Assembly (NCBI RefSeq): GCF_018069925.1
Contig: NZ_JAGPXB010000004.1
Coordinates: 1 to 64,000, forward strand
Length of the DNA: 64,000 nt
Direction of reading: 5' to 3'
DNA from: Flavobacterium erciyesense
GTDB taxonomy: Bacteria; Bacteroidota; Bacteroidia; Flavobacteriales; Flavobacteriaceae
Made by a program: the position numbers and the translations under genes. This document shows positions 25,726 through 34,731 of this stretch, one piece after another. Under the pieces are notes generated by a model that was not told the DNA's origin, did no database searches, and was given only the letters and a program-made list of their open reading frames with translations. Each line of letters starts with the position of its first letter. Within the stretch, counting starts at the first letter, position 1.

Positions 25726-26736
25726 ATGAAAACAAAATCGATTACTACTTTTTTCCTTTTGATAGCGCTTGTTGTGCATTGTACCTCTGACGCTCAAGTA
25801 TTGCGTAAACGAACCACTTTATTGATGGGCGGTCGTTTTGACATCACAATTGTAGGGAATGATTCGCTTACCGCAGAAAAAAATATTGATGTTGTTATTG
25901 CAGAGATTAGCCGAATTGAAAATTTAATTTCAGACTGGAAGTCAGACTCACAAATATCAGAAGTAAATCGGAATGCGGGCGTTCAACCTGTGAAAGTAGA
26001 TCGGGAAGTTTTTGAATTAACGCAACGTGCGCTGCGGTTTTCGGAAGTTACAAACGGTAGTTTCGATATTAGTTTTGCCGCAATGGACAGAATTTGGAAA
26101 TTTGATGGTTCAATGACTGAAATACCGTCTGAAGAAGCTATTAAAAAATCAGTTGAAAAAGTAGGCTACAAAAACATTGTTTTGGATAGCGCCAATACAA
26201 CCATTTTTTTGAAACTGAAAGGTATGAAAATTGGTTTTGGTGCGCTCGGCGAAGGCTACGCAACTGATAAATGTCGTAAAATGATGCTCGACAATGGCAT
26301 TGAAGCCGGAATCATAAATGGCTCCGGAGATATGAGTACTTGGGGCAAACAACCCAATGGCAAAGCTTGGAATATAGGCATTACAAATCCTTTTCGTCCT
26401 GAAAAATTATTGGCTGTAGTGCCTTTAACACAAGAGGCAGTAACCACATCGGGCAGTTATGAAAAATTTGTAGTTCTGGATGGCAAACGCTATTCGCATA
26501 TTATCAATCCTGCGACAGGTTACCCCGCAACAGGTTTATGCAGCGTTACCGTTTTTGGCCCTGATGCCGAAACTGCCAATGGATTGAGTACCTCGCTAAT
26601 GGTTTTAGGTTCAACTTCGGGATTACAATTACTGCAGCAATTCCCAGAATACAGCTGTATCATGATTACCGATACTGGTAAGGTCATTAAATCGAAAAAC
26701 TTCCGAGTGAAGAAATTCAAAAACAAAGCCAAGTAA
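25726..26736 (+). CDS. apbE: FAD:protein FMN transferase (ApbE)
   Basis: A 336-residue exported enzyme that transfers FMN from FAD onto Ser/Thr of extracytoplasmic redox proteins. The signal segment covers about residues 1-25 (FFLLIALVVHCTSDAQ); the Cys may be lipidated but the lipobox is poor. Family motifs are LMGGRFDITIVG near the mature N-terminus, FGALGEGYATDKC, AGIINGSGDMSTWGKQ and the metal/FAD-binding HIINPATGYPATGL. The natural substrate is probably encoded nearby: the DUF2271 protein with its TGAS motif is the best candidate. It is likely cotranscribed with chrA. Confidence 0.93.
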   Translation: MKTKSITTFFLLIALVVHCTSDAQVLRKRTTLLMGGRFDITIVGNDSLTAEKNIDVVIAEISRIENLISDWKSDSQISEVNRNAGVQPVKVDREVFELTQRALRFSEVTNGSFDISFAAMDRIWKFDGSMTEIPSEEAIKKSVEKVGYKNIVLDSANTTIFLKLKGMKIGFGALGEGYATDKCRKMMLDNGIEAGIINGSGDMSTWGKQPNGKAWNIGITNPFRPEKLLAVVPLTQEAVTTSGSYEKFVVLDGKRYSHIINPATGYPATGLCSVTVFGPDAETANGLSTSLMVLGSTSGLQLLQQFPEYSCIMITDTGKVIKSKNFRVKKFKNKAK

Positions 26737-27000
26737 ACACTACTTTTCAGTTAAAGGTCTATTAGGTCTGATAAATAACTCCACCTACTAAAATAGTACT
26801 TCCCGTTTAGCCGCGGATTGTAGCAACTTAAAATAGCAATAATCTTATATTAAAAGTTAATTTCTTTTTACTCGTCAATCCTTCTATATTTTAACACTAT
26901 TTTACTTCAATTAAAACTTCTTGATGACTATGTTAATAAATAAGAATTATTATAAATAACATTAAAACAAGAGCTTAGCTTTTCAATAAAATTATTATTC
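26737..27000. other. Regulatory gap upstream of the TonB receptor gene
   Basis: An AT-rich stretch without ORFs. Two TAAATAA half-sites (26937-26943 and 26953-26959) match the arms of the palindromes nearer the promoter, so the operator region may extend upstream. Confidence 0.4.
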
Positions 27001-27017
27001 ATATTTAATCTAAATAA
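27001..27017 (+). promoter_or_regulatory. Palindromic operator candidate upstream of the TonB receptor promoter
   Basis: ATATTTA-ATC-TAAATAA differs by one base from the perfect palindrome at 19829-19845. It lies immediately upstream of the TTG at 27021. Confidence 0.55.
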
Positions 27018-27020
27018 GTT

Positions 27021-27050
27021 TTGTTAATCCAAAAGAGGGCTCTATCTTTG
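27021..27050 (+). promoter_or_regulatory. TonB receptor promoter
   Basis: TTG (27021-27023), 19-nt spacer and perfect TATCTTTG (27043-27050). It is one of the best consensus matches in the window. Confidence 0.75.
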
Positions 27051-27060
27051 CGCTGTTATT

Positions 27061-27078
27061 TTTAATTATTCTAAATAA
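27061..27078 (+). promoter_or_regulatory. Second operator-like site in the receptor leader
   Basis: TTTAATTATTCTAAATAA carries TTTA and TAAA arms, lies between the -7 box and the ATG, and shares the CTAAATAA half-site with the other two palindromes. Confidence 0.4.
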
Positions 27079-27084
27079 ACAGTT

Positions 27085-29295
27085 ATGAAATACCTATTAT
27101 TTGCAGCCTCAACGTTACTTTTTAGTACAAACATTTTAGCTCAAGAGCGCATCAGTGCTGCAAACAGCGACCATCAAGACACTTCTTTTGCACAAGCATT
27201 AAACGATACCATTAAAAACAAAAAAGGTGAAATATTAAAAGAAGTAATCGTAACCAACAACAGAGAGAAAAAACCAGTATCGGTGTTGCGTTCGGGTTTA
27301 AAACCGATGGATACCCCACAAAGTATTCAAGTTATTGGATCTGAAATCATCACACAACAACAGGCTATTCGGTTAAGTGAGGTTATTAAAAACGTAAATG
27401 GCGTTTATGTTGGTTCAGCAAGAGGCGGCGCTCAGGAATCATTTTTTTCGAGAGGTTATGACATGTCAGCCAACAATATGTTCAAAAATGGCTTTCGTTT
27501 TAATAGCGGATCTATCCCTGAAGTTTCATCTTTGGAAAAAGTTGAAGTCTTAAAAGGAAGTGCCGCTCTACTTTATGGCAATGTGGCGCCTGGGGGAATT
27601 TTAAATATGGTTACCAAAACTCCATCTTTCACAAAAGGAGGTGAAATTTCAATGCAAATGGGAAGTTATTCTTTTTATAAACCATCCATTGATGTTTATG
27701 GGCCATTAAATGACATTATTGCTTACCGCTTTACTGGTTCTTATGAAAACTCTGAAAGTTTTAGAGATAATGTAACCAAAGAGCGCTACTACATTAATCC
27801 TTCTTTTTTGTTTCAAGTAAGTGATAAAACGGAGATTGTTCTACAAGGAGATTATTTGAAAGACTATTGGACACCCGATTTTGGAACGGGAATAATCGGA
27901 AAAAAAATCTTAGACCTTCCTAGAAACCTTTATTTAGGCGCAACTTGGTCTAATGGTGAAACTAATCAAGCTACTGTTTCAGGTTTGGTTACACATAACT
28001 TTAATAAAGACTGGAAATTAAATTTTAATACTTCTTTTCAAAATTTTGAGAGAACTTCTAAAGGTACCGAACGAGTACAACCAACTGCAAATGGCGATTG
28101 GAATCGACCTTTGGGTCAGAACAGAAACTTAGAACAAATTATAGGCGAACAATTAAGTGTGCAGGGAAATTTTAAAACAGGTCAAATTAAACATCAATTG
28201 TTTACTGGTGTAGATATGGAAAATTCCTTTTCGCAAGCATATACCTTTACGTTTACACCTACAACGTACGGAAGTGGAAACCTACTTGATTTTGAAAATT
28301 TTGATCAAGGCGGAGCAATCCCAAATGGCACAAATACCCGAATTGTAAAAACAAATACGAACCGTTTTGGTATCTATGCACAAGATTTAATTTCACTTAC
28401 TGAAAAATTTAAAGTTCTGGCAGGAATTCGTTGGTCTTGGCAAGAAGCACAAGTAGAAACTACAGATTTGACTAAAAAAACAATCATCAAAGATAAAAAG
28501 CGAAAAGACCTTGCCTTCACTCCAAAACTTGGATTAGTTTATCAACCTACAAAGGATATGTCTGTATTTGCCAGTTACTCAAACTCTTTTACGCCAAATA
28601 CAGGAACAACAGTAGACTTGAAAGCAATAGAACCTTCCATCATTGATCAATATGAATTCGGCGTGAAAAAAGATTTTTGGAAAGGAGTATTGAGCACAAA
28701 TGTTACCTTGTACCAAATTACAAATAGTAATTTAGCACAAACAGCTGAATTTAAAGCTGATGGATCCCCTAATACAGATAGCTCAATAAAAGTGTTAAGT
28801 GGAGAAACAAACAGCAAAGGTGTAGAACTGGATATTATTGCAAAACCAATTGAGGGACTAAACATTATTGCCGGATATAGTTACAATGACATGCGTTTTA
28901 CAAAAACTTCTGGTTTAAAAGGGAGTTTTATTGAAGGGGATCGATTGGCTAGAACTCCAGCAAATACAGCCAATTTAAGCTTTTTCTACACTTTACAATC
29001 TGGCACACTTAAAGGAGTTTCGCTGGGAGCTTTAGGAAATTATATCGGGAAAAGAGTTGGTGGATGGAACAATCAAGTAGATCCTGCGTTGCCTAATGGT
29101 ATATTTGACAGAGAAATTCCTTTAGAGGGTTATACTACAATTGACCTATCAGTTGGTTATGAATGGAAAAAAATTGCTATCCTTTGCAAATTATCTAACA
29201 TCACGAATGAATTGAATTATACCGTACACGAAAATTACAGTGTAAACCCGATTGCTCCGAGACAAATCATGACAAGTTTGCGATATAAGTTTTAG
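27085..29295 (+). CDS. TonB-dependent siderophore receptor
   Basis: A 736-residue outer-membrane receptor. The signal peptide ends NILAQ (residue 19). The plug domain (about 60-180) has the siderophore-receptor signature MDTPQSIQVIGSEII, then RGYDMSANNMFKNGFRF and VEVLKGSAALLYGNVAPGG. A 22-strand barrel follows and ends SLRYKF with terminal Phe. It lacks the carboxypeptidase-like extension and the SusD partner of glycan receptors, so it is of the FhuA/FecA type for ferric chelates. The promoter is flanked by palindromes that suggest iron control. It ends the redox locus, and a strong terminator follows. Confidence 0.93.
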   Translation: MKYLLFAASTLLFSTNILAQERISAANSDHQDTSFAQALNDTIKNKKGEILKEVIVTNNREKKPVSVLRSGLKPMDTPQSIQVIGSEIITQQQAIRLSEVIKNVNGVYVGSARGGAQESFFSRGYDMSANNMFKNGFRFNSGSIPEVSSLEKVEVLKGSAALLYGNVAPGGILNMVTKTPSFTKGGEISMQMGSYSFYKPSIDVYGPLNDIIAYRFTGSYENSESFRDNVTKERYYINPSFLFQVSDKTEIVLQGDYLKDYWTPDFGTGIIGKKILDLPRNLYLGATWSNGETNQATVSGLVTHNFNKDWKLNFNTSFQNFERTSKGTERVQPTANGDWNRPLGQNRNLEQIIGEQLSVQGNFKTGQIKHQLFTGVDMENSFSQAYTFTFTPTTYGSGNLLDFENFDQGGAIPNGTNTRIVKTNTNRFGIYAQDLISLTEKFKVLAGIRWSWQEAQVETTDLTKKTIIKDKKRKDLAFTPKLGLVYQPTKDMSVFASYSNSFTPNTGTTVDLKAIEPSIIDQYEFGVKKDFWKGVLSTNVTLYQITNSNLAQTAEFKADGSPNTDSSIKVLSGETNSKGVELDIIAKPIEGLNIIAGYSYNDMRFTKTSGLKGSFIEGDRLARTPANTANLSFFYTLQSGTLKGVSLGALGNYIGKRVGGWNNQVDPALPNGIFDREIPLEGYTTIDLSVGYEWKKIAILCKLSNITNELNYTVHENYSVNPIAPRQIMTSLRYKF

Positions 29296-29302
29296 TCCTA
29301 TT

Positions 29303-29353
29303 TCAAAAAAAACAAGCCCCAAAATACATTTATTTTGGGGCTTGTTTTTTTAT
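29303..29353. terminator. Bidirectional terminator after the TonB receptor gene
   Basis: AACAAGCCCCAAAATA (29311-29326) pairs perfectly with TATTTTGGGGCTTGTT (29331-29346) around CATT, with an A run on the left and a T run on the right. It serves both convergent genes. Confidence 0.92.
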
Positions 29354-29362
29354 AATAATAAA

Positions 29363-29740
29363 TTAATGCATTTCAATTCCGTTAACTTCCAATAGATCGT
29401 TCAACAAAACATTAACATGAGGTTCGTATTTTTCTACCCCACTTTGGTACCACTCTGCAATTAAACCCAATTGATGAGCTGTATAGCCTTCGTCATCGAT
29501 TGGTAACCCGAGTAAACCTGCTATTAAAAAATCTTCAAGTATTTTATCAGTAACTATTCTTTCAGGAATACCTTTGCTAATACAACCATTAAGACGTTCG
29601 TACTCCATACGCCCTGCGATAAATCCAGCAATAACTGCCTCATTTTTCATGGCATCATTAAATTCTAAATAAGGATCCAAACCAATTGCAAGTCCTCTGT
29701 AATAATTTTGCCTGTATACATCATTTATTATCCTTTTCAT
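29363..29740 (-). CDS. Cytosolic protein of unknown function
   Basis: A 125-residue protein beginning MKRIINDVYRQNYYRGLAIG. It is predicted mostly helical and acidic (EFNDAMKNEAVIAGFIAGRM, LEDFLIAGLLGLPIDDEGYT), without signal peptide, membrane segment, metal motif or catalytic signature. The start at 29740 is preferred to an upstream Met at 29776 because the intervening residues look non-coding. It stands alone between two terminators. I recognise no family. Confidence 0.6.
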   Translation of the reverse strand: MKRIINDVYRQNYYRGLAIGLDPYLEFNDAMKNEAVIAGFIAGRMEYERLNGCISKGIPERIVTDKILEDFLIAGLLGLPIDDEGYTAHQLGLIAEWYQSGVEKYEPHVNVLLNDLLEVNGIEMH

Positions 29741-29976
29741 AGAAATATCATTTGTGGTGTTTGAAATTCTATACAAACCTACTTATATTGCATCTCCAAA
29801 AAAACTATAATCGTTGAACGGGCTATTTAATCTGTTAATTACAAGGCGCTTGCCGTTAATCGGTACTTTTAAAATGTTAAAACATATTTAGCACAGCAAC
29901 TGTTCTAAGCTTTCCTTTGCTAATGTGGCATACCAATATAGATTTATTTTCTTTATACTGATAATCAAACTACTTT

Positions 29977-30017
29977 TAAAAAAAATCCCACTTTAGAAAA
30001 GATTCTAAAATGGGATT
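29977..30017 (-). terminator. valS terminator
   Basis: On the minus strand AATCCCATTTTAGAA pairs with TTCTAAAGTGGGATT, followed by a T run. It starts 24 nt beyond the valS stop. Confidence 0.85.
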
Positions 30018-30040
30018 GCGATAATTTATTTTACTATAAT

Positions 30041-32674
30041 TTATTGTAAACCAGCTAAGCTATTTTTCAGCGTGTCGATTTTTGCTAATGCATCGGCTTC
30101 TTTTTGTTTTTCGTTAGCCAAAACTTTTTCTGGTGCACCAGAAACAAATTTCTCATTTGCTAATTTACTTTGAACCGACTTTAAAAAACCTTCCGTATAA
30201 CTCAATTCGGCAGTAAGTTTTGCAATCTCGGCAGCAACATCAATATTACCAGTGATTGGGATAAAATATTCATTTGATTTAACTCTAAAAGAAAGTGCTC
30301 CATCTACTTTATCAGAAACATATTCTAAGTTGCTAATGTTCCCTAATTTAGACACAACAGCATCAAAATAAGCTGACGACTTATCATTGTTCACAATCTT
30401 TAATTCGATGGTATCTTTGAACGGTATATTCTTGTCTTTACGAATCGTTCTAATTCCAGAAATCACTTCGATTGTTGCATCAAAATCAGCAATCAAACTC
30501 GCATTAAACGGTTTCATTTCTGGCCAAGTAGCAACAATTAAAGCTTCATTTGGAGTACGTTCTGCAATAAACTGCCAAATTTCCTCAGTTAAAAATGGCA
30601 TAAACGGGTGCAATAACTTCAAATTGTTCTCAAGCATTTCTATTGCTTTCGCAAAAGTTTTACTGTCAATTGGTTGTTGGTAACCCGGTTTGATCATTTC
30701 TAGGAACCAAGAACAGAAATCATCCCAAACCAATTTATAGATAGCCATCAAGGCATCAGAAATTCTATATTTTTCGAAGTTATCTTCAATCTCTGCTAAT
30801 GTTTGTTGTAATTTAGCTTCGTACCATTCAATTGCTACTTTAGAAGATTCAGGTTGTGGAATAGCCTCTGAAACTTCCCAGCCTTTGATTAACTTAAAGG
30901 CATTCCAAATTTTATTGGTAAACGCCTTGCCTTGGTTACACAATTCCTCATCAAACATAATATCGTTTCCTGCTGAGGCGCTTAATAACAAGCCAACACG
31001 AACTCCATCTGCCCCGAATTTATCAATTAAATCTAACGGATCTGGTGAATTTCCTAACGATTTAGACATTTTACGACGTTGCTTATCACGCACCAATCCA
31101 GTCAAATACACATTTGTAAATGGTTTTTCACCAGTATATTCATAGCCCGCAATAATCATACGTGCTACCCAGAAAAACAAAATATCTGGACCAGTTACCA
31201 AATCATTTGTTGGATAGTAATATTTAAAATCAGCGCTTTCAGGATCCATAATCCCTCCAAAAACTGACATTGGCCACAACCATGAAGAGAACCAAGTATC
31301 AAGTGCGTCAACATCCTGAGTTAAATCTTTTGTTTCAAGTTTAAGGTTTAAAGTTTTCTCTCTTGCTAACTTTAAGGCATCATCAATATTCTCTGCAACT
31401 ACAAAATCTTCTTTTCCATCACCATAAAAATAGGCTGGTATTTGTTGTCCCCACCATAATTGACGGGAGATATTCCAATCTCTAATGTTGTTTAACCAAT
31501 GTGCATAGGTATTATTGAAACGAGCTGGGTGCAATTTAATATCACCATCTTCAAGAACAGATTTGATAGCTGGTTTTACCAACTCCTCCATTTTCAGAAA
31601 CCATTGGTCCGACAAACGAGGCTCAATAACTGCTTTGGTTCTTTCAGATGTTCCTACTTTATTTAAGTGCGACTCTGTTTTTAACAAAGCTCCAATTTTT
31701 TCTAACTCGATTGCAATTTCGGCGCGAACCACAAAACGGTCTTTCCCTTGGTAATGCAATCCGAAAGAATTGAGAGAAGCATCTTCGTTTAAAATATCGA
31801 TAATTTCTAACTGATGTTTTTCGCCCAAAGTTTTGTCGTTCATATCGTGGGCTGGTGTTACTTTTAAGCAACCTGTTCCAAACTCCATATCTACGTACTC
31901 ATCTTCAATAATAGGAATTACTCTTCCGCAAATTGGCACAATTGCTTTTTTACCTCGTAAATGGGCAAAACGTTCATCATTAGGATTAATACAAATTGCA
32001 GTGTCTCCAAAAATTGTTTCAGGTCGTGTGGTGGCAATCGTTAAAAAGTCTTCGGTGCCTTCGATTTTGTATTTTAAAAAGAATAGTTTTCCTTGTTGTT
32101 CTTCGTAAATTACTTCTTCGTCAGAAAGTGTAGTTTTGGCCTCTGGATCCCAATTCACCATTCGATACCCTCTATAAATCATTCCTTTATTGTACAAATC
32201 AACAAAGGAACGTATTACTGATGCTGACATATCTGGATCCATGGTAAACTTTGTACGCTCCCAATCACAAGAAGCACCTAGTTTTTTGAGTTGCTCTAGA
32301 ATTACGCCACCGTATTTATCTGTCCATTCCCATGCGTGCGCCAAGAACTCTTCACGAGTTAAATCGTTTTTATTAATTCCTTCGGCTTTTAGCTTAGCAA
32401 CAACTTTTGCCTCGGTTGCAATTGAGGCGTGATCCGTACCCGGAACCCAACATGCATTAAATCCTTTTAATCGAGCACGTCGAATTAAAACATCTTGAAT
32501 GGTATTGTTTAACATGTGCCCCATGTGCAAAACTCCAGTCACATTGGGCGGTGGGATTACAATTGTATACGGTGTTCTGTGATCTGGCTCCGAATGAAAA
32601 TAATTATTTTTCATCCAGTAGTCATACCACTTATTCTCAATAGTTTTCGCGTCAAATTGGGCAGGAATTGTCAT
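30041..32674 (-). CDS. valS: Valyl-tRNA synthetase
   Basis: An 877-residue class I aminoacyl-tRNA synthetase that charges tRNA-Val and edits mischarged Thr. The HIGH motif appears as HMGHMLNN (about residue 50), after PYTIVIPPPNVTGVL. The KMSKS loop is RRKMSKSLGNSPDP, and the editing domain has TTRPETIFGDTAI. The C-terminal coiled-coil tail (from about residue 810, AAEIAKLTAEL) is the tRNA-binding arm of ValRS. The start is MTIPAQFD; three extra upstream codons are unlikely to be used. A TATTTTTG -7 box lies at 32694-32701 on the minus strand. Confidence 0.97.
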   Translation of the reverse strand: MTIPAQFDAKTIENKWYDYWMKNNYFHSEPDHRTPYTIVIPPPNVTGVLHMGHMLNNTIQDVLIRRARLKGFNACWVPGTDHASIATEAKVVAKLKAEGINKNDLTREEFLAHAWEWTDKYGGVILEQLKKLGASCDWERTKFTMDPDMSASVIRSFVDLYNKGMIYRGYRMVNWDPEAKTTLSDEEVIYEEQQGKLFFLKYKIEGTEDFLTIATTRPETIFGDTAICINPNDERFAHLRGKKAIVPICGRVIPIIEDEYVDMEFGTGCLKVTPAHDMNDKTLGEKHQLEIIDILNEDASLNSFGLHYQGKDRFVVRAEIAIELEKIGALLKTESHLNKVGTSERTKAVIEPRLSDQWFLKMEELVKPAIKSVLEDGDIKLHPARFNNTYAHWLNNIRDWNISRQLWWGQQIPAYFYGDGKEDFVVAENIDDALKLAREKTLNLKLETKDLTQDVDALDTWFSSWLWPMSVFGGIMDPESADFKYYYPTNDLVTGPDILFFWVARMIIAGYEYTGEKPFTNVYLTGLVRDKQRRKMSKSLGNSPDPLDLIDKFGADGVRVGLLLSASAGNDIMFDEELCNQGKAFTNKIWNAFKLIKGWEVSEAIPQPESSKVAIEWYEAKLQQTLAEIEDNFEKYRISDALMAIYKLVWDDFCSWFLEMIKPGYQQPIDSKTFAKAIEMLENNLKLLHPFMPFLTEEIWQFIAERTPNEALIVATWPEMKPFNASLIADFDATIEVISGIRTIRKDKNIPFKDTIELKIVNNDKSSAYFDAVVSKLGNISNLEYVSDKVDGALSFRVKSNEYFIPITGNIDVAAEIAKLTAELSYTEGFLKSVQSKLANEKFVSGAPEKVLANEKQKEADALAKIDTLKNSLAGLQ

Positions 32675-32780
32675 ATAAAGCAACTGTTAAAACCAAAAAT
32701 ATGTTTTGGTCTGATATTTGTAAATCTAATATTAAACAAAAGTAAATAATAAAGTACACTATAAAAAGCGAAATAAAAAT

Positions 32781-32810
32781 TTGTACGTTATTTAAAAGAA
32801 AGTAACTTTA
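32781..32810 (+). promoter_or_regulatory. Promoter of the DUF1573 gene
   Basis: TTG (32781-32783), 19-nt spacer and TAACTTTA (32803-32810), 24 nt before the ATG at 32835. Confidence 0.6.
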
Positions 32811-32834
32811 CTAACCGAATTTAAACCTTTGATA

Positions 32835-33221
32835 ATGAAAAAAAGTATCGCCTTATTAGCATTTGTCTTAATCAGTACGATTGGTTTTGCGCAAAATGGT
32901 CCAAAGATCGAATTTTCGGCAAAGAATAACACCATTGATTACGGGCGCGTTAAAAGTACCGACAACAGTAGCAGAGATTTTATTTTTACCAACACAGGAA
33001 ACGCTCCTTTATTGATTACCAACGTACTTTCTACCTGCGGCTGTACGATTCCTACTAAACCTGATGCGCCAATAATGCCTGGAAAAACAGGGAAAATAAC
33101 CGTAAAATACAATATGGCAATAGGACCAATTAGAAAAACATTAACTGTAGAATCGAATGCGATTAACTACGAAAGTGGTCGTGTTGCTCTTAAGATTAGA
33201 GGTGAAGTAGTAGAAAATTAA
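32835..33221 (+). CDS. DUF1573 periplasmic protein
   Basis: A 128-residue exported protein with signal peptide ending IGFAQ. The mature part is a single Ig-like DUF1573 domain: IDYGRVKSTDNSSRDFIFTN, then NAPLLITNVLSTCGCTIPTK with the conserved CGC pair, and GKTGKITVKYN. The family is abundant in Bacteroidota, is related to ASPM/SPD-2/Hydin-type domains, and has no known enzymatic role. The Cys pair may bind metal or form a disulfide. It is monocistronic, with its own promoter and terminator. Confidence 0.9.
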   Translation: MKKSIALLAFVLISTIGFAQNGPKIEFSAKNNTIDYGRVKSTDNSSRDFIFTNTGNAPLLITNVLSTCGCTIPTKPDAPIMPGKTGKITVKYNMAIGPIRKTLTVESNAINYESGRVALKIRGEVVEN

Positions 33222-33237
33222 ATTTTAAAACTTTGTC

Positions 33238-33278
33238 AACTAACATTTTTTGCTTTAGAGAAATGTTAGTTTTTTTTA
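33238..33278. terminator. Terminator shared by the DUF1573 and protease genes
   Basis: AACTAACATTT (33238-33248) pairs with AAATGTTAGTT (33261-33271), followed by a T run. It overlaps the stop codon of the convergent protease gene. Confidence 0.75.
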
Positions 33279-34604
33279 TAACTTATTTTCCAACTGAAAA
33301 GAGAAGGTTAATAATTGACTTTTTCTTTCAATTTCTAAAGTAATCCATTTATCCTCTTCTGATTTGAAAAGTTGATTGATCTGCTCCAATGAATATTGAT
33401 AAGGCATTCTATTGTTAATTCGAACTAAGATATCACCTTTTTGCAACCCAGCTAATGCTGCGGGAGAACCTTGTCGAATATGCGCAATATCGTACACTGG
33501 TTTTAACTTGAACTTGTATTTGAAATCATTTCTATAAACCGATTGACCGCCCGATGCATTGAAACCTGATTGCGGGACAGTTTCCATTTGTACTGTTTCT
33601 TGTACCCATTGTAAACCGTGATGCTGGATTTCAATTCCACTTTTATTATAAGAGAACGGCTCGTAATAAGCTTTGCTTTTTCGCAAAAACATTTGCTGCG
33701 CCGAGTAATCGAACAAAACCTTAAAGCGTTTCATAATCTCACCTCCTACTGATCCCATTCGGTCAGGAACCATCGTCACATTTTTGATCGAAATTGAATC
33801 GGGAAAAGCACTAATAACATCATCAAAGGTAAAATCAGCCAATTTAAACCTGTTTACTTTTGCTCGCTGGCCTTCAATATCACCACTAAATCCGCGGCCC
33901 AAAAAATCATTAAAGTTTTTTTTAGGAACATTTACCAAAGGATCACGATTATGAAAAAGCCAAACTGCATCACTATTACCAATATCAACCAATAACTTTA
34001 CTGGAATATCTTGCTTTTCAAGATCTACTTTAGCGATTACATAAGGCTTGTTACCTTCTATCTGTAACGGTACTACTGAAGATTTATGCGTGTATTTTTT
34101 TCTGTTTTGAGGTGTGTCTTTCAAGACAACTATCTTTTTTCGTCGGTAATCCAAATGAATCAAATTATTTTTAAAAAAATGATATCCAATGATTCCATTA
34201 ACAGGAATCCCAATATGTGAGGACAAATTAAAATCAGGATCTAGCACGATATAAAGAAAATGTCCGCGGTATTGCAAATTGCCAAATTCTAAGAGATTAT
34301 TAGTCGATTTGAGTCCTTCTACAGTATCTTGACTTCCTAAACCTTTGAGCATTACTTTTTGCGCATTAAAAAAACGCACTTCTTTTTTTTCCTCAAGGCT
34401 AAACAAAATAGTCTCAGAAACCCCAGTATCGAGTAAAAAATTCAATTCGACACCATTAACTTTGATTGGTACAAAGACTAAATTATTAATCAACTGAAAA
34501 GGAACTGTTACTTTTGTTTCACCCTCTTTAAATTCAAATCCTACTTGCGCAACCAAAATTTGGTTACAGAACGTAAATAAAAGGACCAGAAAACATTTTT
34601 TCAT
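33276..34604 (-). CDS. Exported retropepsin-like aspartyl protease with PDZ domain
   Basis: A 442-residue protein with a signal peptide (FLVLLFTFCNQILVAQ). It contains two pepsin-like halves: LLDTGVSETILF supplies the first catalytic Asp (DTG), while the second half has LVDIGNSDAVWLF with DIG. A C-terminal PDZ domain (about residues 365-440; GSPAALAGLQKGDILVRINN) should bind peptide tails. The arrangement is common in Bacteroidota, and the substrate is unknown. The altered second motif (DIG for DTG) may be tolerated, but activity is not assured. It lies between two convergent or divergent single-gene units. Confidence 0.85.
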   Translation of the reverse strand: MKKCFLVLLFTFCNQILVAQVGFEFKEGETKVTVPFQLINNLVFVPIKVNGVELNFLLDTGVSETILFSLEEKKEVRFFNAQKVMLKGLGSQDTVEGLKSTNNLLEFGNLQYRGHFLYIVLDPDFNLSSHIGIPVNGIIGYHFFKNNLIHLDYRRKKIVVLKDTPQNRKKYTHKSSVVPLQIEGNKPYVIAKVDLEKQDIPVKLLVDIGNSDAVWLFHNRDPLVNVPKKNFNDFLGRGFSGDIEGQRAKVNRFKLADFTFDDVISAFPDSISIKNVTMVPDRMGSVGGEIMKRFKVLFDYSAQQMFLRKSKAYYEPFSYNKSGIEIQHHGLQWVQETVQMETVPQSGFNASGGQSVYRNDFKYKFKLKPVYDIAHIRQGSPAALAGLQKGDILVRINNRMPYQYSLEQINQLFKSEEDKWITLEIERKSQLLTFSFQLENKL

Positions 34605-34677
34605 AAATTAACTTTCCCTTAAAATTACGAAATAAAAGAATGAGAAATACAGATTTAACAATTGATAGAGCATTTAA

Positions 34678-34711
34678 TTGGATTTAATTCGGAAAAAAAA
34701 TCGCAAATTTG
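34678..34711 (+). promoter_or_regulatory. Promoter of the aminotransferase gene
   Basis: TTG (34678-34680), 23-nt spacer and CAAATTTG (34704-34711), a one-base variant of TAnnTTTG. It lies inside the longer open frame and so favours the start at 34732. Confidence 0.55.
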
Positions 34712-34731
34712 CAATTCAACAAAAAAAGACT

